This document shows, piece after piece, positions 37,864 to 43,854 of a DNA stretch of 54,347 nt. Both the position numbers and the translations under genes were made by a program. The notes below the pieces were generated by a model. That model was not told the origin of the DNA. It did no database searches and saw only the letters and a list, made by a program, of their open reading frames with translations. Source of the DNA: Clostridium sp. (lineage in GTDB: Bacteria > Bacillota > Clostridia > Clostridiales > Clostridiaceae); assembly GCF_016650035.1 (NCBI RefSeq), contig NZ_JAENWM010000015.1:1-54347 (forward strand), read 5' to 3'. Position 1 is the stretch's first letter. Each line of letters starts with the position of its first letter.

Positions 37864-38175
37864 CTAATAAATACTCATAATTATATAACTCCACTCTCTC
37901 CAATGATAATTGGAATATCTATCATTATAGGTTTCCTTTATTTTATACATAGCTTTTGAACTTGCATCTGCTTTATTCACACTATTTACTTTAATTGTTG
38001 AAATGAAAGAACCTTTTTCTTTTATCTTTTCTCTATAACGAAAATAACACATATCATACCAAAGGATTTTATATGAAATTGTGAAATCTTTTTCTACTTC
38101 TTTTAATTCCTCCCCACAGTGTTTACAAAATGCATCATTATCACCCACTTCTTTTCCACAAGTTTTACACAACAT
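37864..38175 (-). CDS. Small zinc-ribbon protein
   Basis: This 103-residue protein starts with a zinc ribbon (MLCKTCGKEVGDNDAFCKHCGEE: CxxC near 3-6 and 17-20). The remaining 70 residues, rich in aromatic and basic residues, have no recognised domain and no membrane helix. The ribosome site GAGGGGG is good. It lies 52 bases before the secreted-protein/kinase operon and may be its first gene. A periodic repeat array 230 bases upstream could regulate it. Confidence 0.7.
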   Translation of the reverse strand: MLCKTCGKEVGDNDAFCKHCGEELKEVEKDFTISYKILWYDMCYFRYREKIKEKGSFISTIKVNSVNKADASSKAMYKIKETYNDRYSNYHWREWSYIIMSIY

Positions 38176-38254
38176 TAAAAATATCCCCCTCGTAAATTAT
38201 CTTCACTATCTCATACCCTATAAACCAAGACATAGTATGTGATTATACTTAACT

Positions 38255-38400
38255 ATTGTGCAACATTGATGACTGTTGGAACCTTCCATTTCATTTCATA
38301 AGTTTCGCCATAACTTCTTGAATTGTATAAACCTCTTTAACAGATTTGAATTCCCTTAACTCAATATCTGTTATTGAGTACAAATAAATAATATCATATG
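38255..38400 (-). pseudogene. Frameshifted fragment of an unidentified gene
   Basis: Two minus-strand frames carry protein-like sequence that would join across one frameshift: IELREFKSVK in one and RGLYNSRSYGETYEMKW...PTVINVAQ in the other, ending in a stop at 38255. Neither has a convincing start. It resembles the end of a degraded gene. No family is recognised; the sequence may also be noncoding. Confidence 0.35.
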
Positions 38401-38403
38401 CTA

Positions 38404-38487
38404 GTCACACCTTAGTCCTTGCTTACTCTCACTTAATTCTTATGCTAATCATAAATGAAACTTCCACTAGTCACGTCCCAGTCACAA
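38404..38487 (-). repeat. 11-bp-periodic heptamer array (copy B), putative SARP operator
   Basis: Minus-strand heptamers at exact 11-base steps: TTGTGAC (38481), ACGTGAC (38470), TTATGAT (38448), ATAAGAA (38437), GTGAGAG (38426) and GTGTGAC (38404). The positions at 38459 and 38415 have degenerated. The array is about 75% identical to copy A at 39423-39484. Direct heptamers one helical turn apart are what OmpR/SARP-type domains bind; a BTAD regulator is encoded 1 kb away. Confidence 0.65.
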
Positions 38488-38506
38488 GCAATTTAGATGT
38501 TATCCC

Positions 38507-38536
38507 TGCTGCTCTAGGGCATTCTAATTTATATAA
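38507..38536 (-). pseudogene. Relic of a BTAD-regulator gene
   Basis: Thirty bases match 39874-39903 inside the BTAD regulator with one mismatch (LYKLECRRAA region). The fragment sits between a hairpin like the one upstream of the regulator and a repeat array like the one downstream of it, in the same order. It is therefore the remains of a duplicated and internally deleted regulator gene. Confidence 0.65.
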
Positions 38537-38548
38537 GTACATAAAAAA

Positions 38549-38582
38549 CTCCACCCTCATAGATGCCTCTATAAAAATGAAG
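38549..38582 (-). terminator. Two-stem hairpin terminator (copy B)
   Basis: CTTCATT...GGTGGAG outer stem (with G-U pairs) and an ATAGA/TCTAT inner stem, then TTTTTT on the minus strand. It follows the 59-residue zinc-ribbon gene. The homologous hairpin at 40869-40902 has different bases but keeps both stems. Confidence 0.65.
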
Positions 38583-38618
38583 CTACTCCAATTCATCATA
38601 TTCAATAATACCTTTAAT

Positions 38619-38798
38619 TCATCTTCTTCCTATCGTAACATTATTACCACTACAAACCACCTCTGGTGTATTTTCAATATCCTTAGCTTCTATCCCAAGC
38701 TCAATCAATATTTCACCACACTCATCGCACTTCTGATTAATACTCGTGTTTGACGTATACCAAATATGATCACATTTTTCACAAACTAGCCTTATCAT
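38619..38798 (-). CDS. 59-residue zinc-ribbon protein
   Basis: A short ORF with a strong ribosome site (AGGGGG, 6 bases before ATG). It begins MIRLVCEKCDHIWYTS and continues to QKCDECGEILIE, giving two CxxC pairs about 17 residues apart, as in small zinc-ribbon or rubredoxin-like folds. A further cysteine is near the end (EVVCSGNN). It starts 21 bases after the preceding small gene and ends before a terminator, so it is the third gene of a small operon. Function unknown; such peptides often bind nucleic acid or partner proteins. Confidence 0.72.
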   Translation of the reverse strand: MIRLVCEKCDHIWYTSNTSINQKCDECGEILIELGIEAKDIENTPEVVCSGNNVTIGRR

Positions 38799-38819
38799 AA
38801 TTAACCCCCTAGATTTTCA

Positions 38820-39116
38820 TTAATCATTATATCCTTCTTCCTCTTCTTCTTTCCCCTCCCATGTATGAAACTCAATTCTTTTCCCCTCTGCTGTACCACT
38901 TAATGCCTCTTCAATCAGCATCATAAGTTCTAGGCAACTGCAGAAATTTCTTCTTTGTTTACCTTCTAGCCATTGGATTGTACCCTGCCAACTTTTATTT
39001 TGCCTGTATTTTATCCTTAATAAAAAGGATGTTGATGCTTCTATTGAGATTCTTTCTACTTCATTTATAACACCCCACCACCTTTTAAGTTTCTTAGGAT
39101 TTTTGGCACGTTCCAT
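38820..39116 (-). CDS. Small protein, paralogue of its upstream neighbour
   Basis: This protein of up to 98 residues shares a core with the gene upstream: W-x-G-T-I-Q-W followed by Arg-x-F-x-S-x-x-E-L and LIEEAL. There are no membrane helices, and it ends in an acidic run (EGKEEEEEG). The start is uncertain: the ORF overlaps the upstream gene by 52 bases without a clear ribosome site. I do not recognise the family. The core looks like a small beta-sheet followed by a helix. Location beneath a putative SARP operator suggests regulated, perhaps regulatory, function. Confidence 0.6.
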   Translation of the reverse strand: MERAKNPKKLKRWWGVINEVERISIEASTSFLLRIKYRQNKSWQGTIQWLEGKQRRNFCSCLELMMLIEEALSGTAEGKRIEFHTWEGKEEEEEGYND

Positions 39117-39340
39117 GAGCGCATCTGTTCAGTAGGCTTCAGTAATTTTAATTGTTCTAATTTCTCATTAATTAATAGGATAAGCTCAATTAAACTTCTA
39201 AAATCCCTTGTCTCACCGGATTCACAGTGCTGAATTTTACCATGAAAGTCACCATCGTTACTTGCTATAACATTTAAAGTAAAATCCGCTTCTCCATGTC
39301 CACTGTTTTTTAAGGACTTCTCGTTGCCCTTCATTTCCAT
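39065..39340 (-). CDS. Small protein of unknown function, tandem paralogue
   Basis: This 91-residue soluble protein has a core (FTLNVIASNDGDFHGKIQH, then TRDFRSLIELILLINEKL) that aligns with its downstream neighbour at G-x-I-Q, R-x-F-x-S, E-L and L-I-x-E. The ATG at 39340 is preceded by AAGGAG at 8 bases. It is the first gene after the periodic heptamer array and a possible CTGACA/TATACA promoter (39372-39401), so it heads the small operon. The function is unknown. Confidence 0.65.
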   Translation of the reverse strand: MEMKGNEKSLKNSGHGEADFTLNVIASNDGDFHGKIQHCESGETRDFRSLIELILLINEKLEQLKLLKPTEQMRSWNVPKILRNLKGGGVL

Positions 39341-39422
39341 AATCAATTCTCCTTATTTTACTACCTTATATTGTATATATATAAATGGTAACATATGTCA
39401 GTCTTAACTTGAACCTTGTTTA

Positions 39423-39484
39423 CTCTCATTTAATTCTCATGTTAATCACAACTAAGACTTATATTAGTCACAACCCAGTCACAA
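39423..39484 (-). repeat. 11-bp-periodic heptamer array (copy A), putative SARP operator
   Basis: Six minus-strand heptamers start every 11 bases: TTGTGAC (39478), TTGTGAC (39467), ATAAGTC (39456), TTGTGAT (39445), ATGAGAA (39434) and ATGAGAG (39423). All but the weak third copy share the pattern xTGxGAx. The array ends about 20 bases before a CTGACA that could serve as a -35 box for the small-protein operon. SARP/BTAD regulators typically bind such heptamers and contact RNA polymerase. Confidence 0.75.
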
Positions 39485-39504
39485 GTATGTAAAAAAATCA
39501 GAAA

Positions 39505-39529
39505 AACATAACGCTTTATACGTTATGTT
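39505..39529 (-). terminator. Terminator of the BTAD regulator gene
   Basis: AACATAACG and CGTTATGTT form a 9-bp stem with a 7-base loop, with T runs on both sides, so it may act in both directions. It starts 18 bases after the regulator stop. Confidence 0.8.
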
Positions 39530-39546
39530 TTTTCAATTCCATAATT

Positions 39547-40812
39547 TCACCCTAATAATTCTTCATGAAATGAGTCAGAGTAATTGATTGGCTTCAATAT
39601 TGTTTCTACAATTATCTCTTTTGAAGCAAAGTCTATTTCATATTTATTTAGAATTCGAGCTAATACCTTTTCTGCTTGCTCAAATATTGCTCCAGGTAAT
39701 AGCACCAGTATTTGAGTCTCACTCCATTTAGATACAACATCACCCTCTCGAAGACCTTGTATTAATAGATTAAGTATTGATCCCATCACTTTTGTTAATA
39801 CTTTACTATCCTGTTTCCTATGCTTTATCCTAGATACCGTAAACATTCCCATAAATACAGTTTCCTCAGTCCTTGCTGCTCTACGGCATTCTAATTTATA
39901 TAAAGAAATAAAAGTGTCAACCTCACAGAAGAAAGCTCCATCAGAATCAGGCCTATCTATCATCATTTCTTGAATAGAACTTAAGTCTAATAAAATATTA
40001 TCTTCCTTACATTTTATCTGATGATATAAATTTCGTAAATCAGTTGATGGTTTTACACCCATCTCTTTGTAAAGCATAGATGTTACATATTCATATTGAC
40101 TCTGCGCTTGCTTTATATTACCATCCTCAAGAAGTGCTTCAATATAAATTATATGAAGGCTTTCTTCAAATGATTCAATCATTAATGCCTCTTCACATAC
40201 TTTTAGAATATCCTCCGTTCTTCCATAATGTTTTAGTAGTTTTGTTAGCCTACCTATTATATCCATGTATATGCGATGATAATAGTTTCTAATTGGAATT
40301 ATCCATTCATTGTAGGCATCTTCAGAAAGATAATCACCTTTATATAGCAATAAAGCACTTTGATAAAGTTCAATTGCATTAAGAAAATCATCATTTTTCT
40401 CAGAAGCCTTACCTTTTTTATAAAGCTCCTCAAACTCATCAACGTCTGTCCAATAATGGAACTCCTTATTCCAACTATAGCACCCTTGCGAATAATTTAT
40501 AATCGACTCTCCATCTTTATTTACTCCTTCATAATTTAAAAGCATTCTAAGTCTATAAATAAGATTTTGCAAAGCTTTTAGAGGATTGTCGCATTCCTTA
40601 TCACTCCATAAAATTTCGAAAAAATTTTCTTGTACAATTCTTTTATTTCTATGCGTAAGAATATACTTAAATAAATTCCACAGCTGCTGAGAACGTTTGC
40701 AATCATTTGAAAGCACTTTTCTTCCTGATTTCACTTCAAAACAACCTAGCGTATATACTTTAAGACAATCTGCATCATTATTGTAATCACAATTTAAATT
40801 ATTAGCTAACAA
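39547..40812 (-). CDS. BTAD/SARP-type transcriptional regulator with GGDEF-like C-terminus
   Basis: This 421-residue protein has an OmpR-like winged helix (about 17-95: LKVYTLGCFEVKSG, LWNLFKYILTHRNKRIVQE, ALQNLIYRLRMLL), a BTAD helical repeat domain (about 120-265, FEELYKKGKASEKNDDFLNAIELY onwards) and a C-terminal part (about 285-415) whose pattern of ECRRAART, LRxGDVVSKWSETQILVLLPG and a closing helix resembles a degenerate nucleotide-cyclase/GGDEF fold without the active-site motif. It probably activates nearby promoters through the 11-bp heptamer arrays. The start is a TTG with AGGGGGAG 5 bases before it. Confidence 0.84.
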   Translation of the reverse strand: MLANNLNCDYNNDADCLKVYTLGCFEVKSGRKVLSNDCKRSQQLWNLFKYILTHRNKRIVQENFFEILWSDKECDNPLKALQNLIYRLRMLLNYEGVNKDGESIINYSQGCYSWNKEFHYWTDVDEFEELYKKGKASEKNDDFLNAIELYQSALLLYKGDYLSEDAYNEWIIPIRNYYHRIYMDIIGRLTKLLKHYGRTEDILKVCEEALMIESFEESLHIIYIEALLEDGNIKQAQSQYEYVTSMLYKEMGVKPSTDLRNLYHQIKCKEDNILLDLSSIQEMMIDRPDSDGAFFCEVDTFISLYKLECRRAARTEETVFMGMFTVSRIKHRKQDSKVLTKVMGSILNLLIQGLREGDVVSKWSETQILVLLPGAIFEQAEKVLARILNKYEIDFASKEIIVETILKPINYSDSFHEELLG

Positions 40813-41128
40813 GCAATCTCCCCCTATATATTAAAATTAACCACTGCTTTTATATCTAAATAATAAAACTCCATTCTCATAGATTTCTCTATAAAAATGG
40901 AGTGGGTTCACTATTAGCTCATCATATTCAAAGTGACCAATTTAGAATACGTTTCATTGCTTCCATAGTTTTATTACATTTATTGTAAACCATAAGATGT
41001 AATTATCATTATATACTTTATACAAGAAAATTTATATAGTAACAATAACCTATTTTACTACTAATAAAGTAATAATTTTACATATTATTGGTATTACTCC
41101 TAAATTGTTTTATAAATATATCTTATAC
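40813..41128 (-). other. Intergenic region with two-stem hairpin (copy A)
   Basis: At 40869-40902 a CTCCATT/AATGGAG stem encloses an ATAGA/TCTAT stem and is followed by TTTTATTATTT on the minus strand, like the terminator at 38549-38582. What it terminates is unclear; only a 21-codon ORF (MVYNKCNKTMEAMK) precedes it, perhaps a gene remnant. The rest (40990-41128) is plain AT-rich sequence. The promoter of the regulator must lie near 40830-40870. Confidence 0.5.
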
Positions 41129-41170
41129 AAAAAAAATCGCCCATTATAGGCGACGTGCAAAATCAGAAAA
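41129..41170 (-). terminator. Terminator (copy 2 of the 42-base dispersed element)
   Basis: Same hairpin, U tract and lead-in as 29414-29455, differing at one base, located 10 bases past the stop of the DUF6241-like gene. Confidence 0.85.
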
Positions 41171-41179
41171 ATTATTCAC

Positions 41180-41719
41180 TCATTTTAAATTTTCTTTAGC
41201 TTCAGTTATCGCTTCTAAGTTTTCCCCATTAGCTCTACCTACTGTTCCATCTAGTATTCCCCAAACTTTATTGTGGGCTTGAACTACATTATCGAATTTA
41301 CCACTTTTCCAATCATTTGCAATCTCAGCAAAATCGACTTTTTCATAAAAGTCCTCAGTACTTTCAATCATATTCAATAATTCTGATACACTTTCCTTAT
41401 TAACTGCTACCTTAGTCCATATCTCGCTATCTTCAGCAATTATAAGAGTATTAACCATGTCATGTATCATTGTTGCAACTTCAAGTCTAGTATAAACTTT
41501 TGTGTTTTGTTTTGCAGTATAAACTATTGCATCTTCTTTTGTATCTGCTTTAGTATTTTCTTTTGTTAGTACTACTTCTGTATCTGCCTTAACTGGCTTA
41601 ACACCCATATATTTATTATAATCCCATCCATTAAATGCTGCTACAAGAACCACAATTGCCCCCATGACAATAACAGTACTAAAACCCAAGATAATTTTAA
41701 TTGTTAATTTTTTATGCAT
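41180..41719 (-). CDS. DUF6241-like membrane-anchored protein
   Basis: This 179-residue protein has an N-terminal membrane helix (about 8-30), a low-complexity Thr/Lys linker and an extracellular domain with MIHDMVNTLIIAEDSEIW, a central acidic stretch and AHNKVWGILDGTVGRA. The ending pattern HN-x-x-W-x-x-L-x-G-x-x-G-x-A is shared with the protein at 48292-48786 and fits what I know of DUF6241. The function is unknown. GGGGG precedes the ATG at 41719; the longer frame has no ribosome site. It sits downstream of a truncated LCP gene. Confidence 0.68.
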   Translation of the reverse strand: MHKKLTIKIILGFSTVIVMGAIVVLVAAFNGWDYNKYMGVKPVKADTEVVLTKENTKADTKEDAIVYTAKQNTKVYTRLEVATMIHDMVNTLIIAEDSEIWTKVAVNKESVSELLNMIESTEDFYEKVDFAEIANDWKSGKFDNVVQAHNKVWGILDGTVGRANGENLEAITEAKENLK

Positions 41720-41829
41720 ATTCAACCCCCATATGTAATATAATATACTTTGTTGCATTATATACCATAAATACATATTTATACAATGTTTTTCTCGTAT
41801 TGGAGGTCAAACTAATTATTTTCTTAAAC

Positions 41830-42296
41830 CTAATTGCTTTTAGACACTGGCTTTATATCTTCATAAATAAAATTATGCAATTGTTCTATAGTAGACTGCA
41901 TATCAGCAAGCAAATACCACACTCCACTAATCATTTTACCACTCCAGTAACCATCAACTGGAAATCTTTCCTGTTCTAATTCTTTTGTGTTTGAAGTTAG
42001 CACCTTTGTGCCAAGTTTTATTATATCAATACTATTCATACTTGTCTCAGTAAGAGGCAAAAGTTCAGAAACAACACTTGGAAAATCTGTTACTCCTATG
42101 GACTGAATCTTTGTGAACATAACTGATAATACCGTTCTTTGTCTTTCAGTTCTCCTAAAATCGTCACCAGAAGTATGACGTATTCGTGAATAAGCTACAG
42201 CTTGTTTCCCATTTAAATTCTGAGATCCAGCTTTTGAAACTCCAGGAATTAAACTAATCTCATCTTGGTCAACCTCTACAATTTCAGTAGTTTTCT
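41830..42296 (-). pseudogene. N-terminally truncated LytR-CpsA-Psr gene
   Basis: From about 42285 down to 41830 the frame encodes the C-terminal third of an LCP protein (GSQNLNGKQAVAYSRIR, FRRTERQRTVLS, SVVSELLPLTETSMNSIDI), closely matching the intact copy at 45845-46831. The membrane anchor, the catalytic Asp/Arg region and the start are missing, and a TAG lies at the left break (42294-42296), directly against a 30-base repeat. A short internal deletion is also visible before GSQNLNG. It is not expected to be active. Confidence 0.85.
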
Positions 42297-42325
42297 AACA
42301 TGCCACTTGCCACGTGGGTGGCACC
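42296..42325 (-). repeat. 30-base dispersed repeat (copy 1), 3' of the LysM/GH18 gene
   Basis: TAACATGCCACTTGCCACGTG (plus strand, first 21 of 30 bases by position) recurs at 43822-43851, again directly after a stop codon. On the minus strand TGCCAC-CCAC-GTGGCA can form a hairpin. The LCP pseudogene breaks exactly at its left end. Confidence 0.7.
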
Positions 42326-43740
42326 TATTCAGATTTTCGAATAGTGAAGTTATCCTGGAGCAAAGCCCAGTTTTGAGGGAATGGATATCCTAGAACCCAA
42401 TAACTTATTCCTTTTAAATTATAACTCTTGACCATGTCAAACTTCGCCTTTGCACTGCGCGCATCTTCAAACCATACTTCATGCGACCTTAGTTTTTCAT
42501 CTGTATACCGATAGAAAGGTGATTGAGCCACTGAATCATACTGAATATTAGCACCATATTTTACAGTTCTTAAAATTGCTTCCTGACAACTGAATGTTTC
42601 AGCTTCCTGCCCCTCAATATGTGGGAGAAGCCAATCTCTTGCATATATTTGGAAACCAAAATATATTTTCTGCCTAGGAATCACCGTAATTGCATAGTCA
42701 AGAACCCGCTTAATTTCATTTAGGGGTGAAATGGCTTGTGGAGGACCTTTTCGCCATCCCCATTCATAAGTCATTAATACAACAAAATCAACTATTCTAC
42801 CATGTGCCTCATAATCATGCGCTTCATACAGCAGTCCTTGTTGTGTTCCACTTACTTTTGGAGCTACTGCTGTAGATACGAAAAAGCCTTCTGAATGTAA
42901 CCGAGTTACCACGCGCCGAAGAAAACTATTATAAGCTTCACGGTCAGCTGGAATTACATTTTCAAAGTCGATATTTATCCCCAAATACCCCTTTTGTTTC
43001 ATTGTATTAATGATATCAGTAAGTAAACTTTCTACAATAGTGGGACTATTTAATACAATATGTGCAAGGTTTTCTCCTTTTGTAGTTGAAGTAAAGTTTG
43101 TAATGGACATCATAGGTATAACTCTTTCTGCTTTAGCAGTTTGTATTGCTGGAATGTCATAGGTCGGCTGTAGGGTTCCATTTTCTTTAATTAAATAAGC
43201 AAACGGACTCAAATATGTTAAATTCTCACCGTCTTTTTTAACAATTGGAATAGCCTCTTCTTTCAAGAAATAAATATATGCATTTACGCTTATAGCAGGT
43301 CTTAGTTTGCGCGGAATAACTACTATAGTACCTGGGTAAACAAGGTTTATATCAGTAATATTATTAACCTTTATTAACTTTTGAAGGTCAACTCCATACT
43401 TTTGGGCTATCATCCATAATGTTTCTCCTGGCTTAATGTAGTGTCTGAGTGCAGGTATATATAGTACTAATCCTGGAAATATATTGTCAGGACTTAAAAC
43501 CTGATTATTTTGCAGAATTATTTGAACAGTAGTTCCATATATTTGTGCGATTTTCCATAAGGACTCACCTTGTTTAACGGTATGATATACATCTTCGCTT
43601 GGAATGACCAATGCCTGACCTATTACAAGCTGATTAGGATTGGGTAGCTCATTTACTTTTACTATTGCTGTCATTGAAACACCATAGTTATTTGCAATTT
43701 GCCATAGTGTTTCTCTTGCCATTACTATATGAATCAACAT
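42325..43740 (-). CDS. LysM/GH18 spore-cortex-lytic-type hydrolase (YaaH/SleL-like)
   Basis: This 471-residue protein has three LysM domains (about 1-47, 50-95 and 97-142; each with the GxSLWxIAxxYG pattern) and a GH18 catalytic domain (about 150-465) with the GINIDFENV motif supplying the catalytic acid. It matches YaaH/SleL N-acetylglucosaminidases, which act on spore cortex fragments; there is no signal peptide, as usual for these spore-coat proteins. AAAGGAG precedes the ATG at 7 bases. It lies in an otherwise vegetative envelope region. Confidence 0.88.
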   Translation of the reverse strand: MLIHIVMARETLWQIANNYGVSMTAIVKVNELPNPNQLVIGQALVIPSEDVYHTVKQGESLWKIAQIYGTTVQIILQNNQVLSPDNIFPGLVLYIPALRHYIKPGETLWMIAQKYGVDLQKLIKVNNITDINLVYPGTIVVIPRKLRPAISVNAYIYFLKEEAIPIVKKDGENLTYLSPFAYLIKENGTLQPTYDIPAIQTAKAERVIPMMSITNFTSTTKGENLAHIVLNSPTIVESLLTDIINTMKQKGYLGINIDFENVIPADREAYNSFLRRVVTRLHSEGFFVSTAVAPKVSGTQQGLLYEAHDYEAHGRIVDFVVLMTYEWGWRKGPPQAISPLNEIKRVLDYAITVIPRQKIYFGFQIYARDWLLPHIEGQEAETFSCQEAILRTVKYGANIQYDSVAQSPFYRYTDEKLRSHEVWFEDARSAKAKFDMVKSYNLKGISYWVLGYPFPQNWALLQDNFTIRKSE

Positions 43741-43821
43741 TATATATCTCCTTTCATTATTACTACCAATATATGCAGGATTTATATAATGTTGATATCA
43801 ACTTATTTACTTGTATTTATA

Positions 43822-43851
43822 TAACATGCCACTTGCCACATGTGCGGGACC
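43822..43851 (-). repeat. 30-base dispersed repeat (copy 2), 3' of asnB
   Basis: Shares an 18-base identical core with 42296-42325 and similar flanks (GGxxCC at the gene-proximal end). It starts 3 bases past the asnB stop. Confidence 0.7.
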
Positions 43852-43854
43852 AAT

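Noticed and set aside
38442-38753. 103-codon plus-strand ORF
   Set aside because: It covers the antisense of the small zinc-ribbon gene, a terminator and the heptamer array; it has no ribosome site.
38404-39484. CRISPR-like array
   Set aside because: Units are 7 bases at an 11-base step with no long identical repeats or unique spacers, and no cas genes are nearby.
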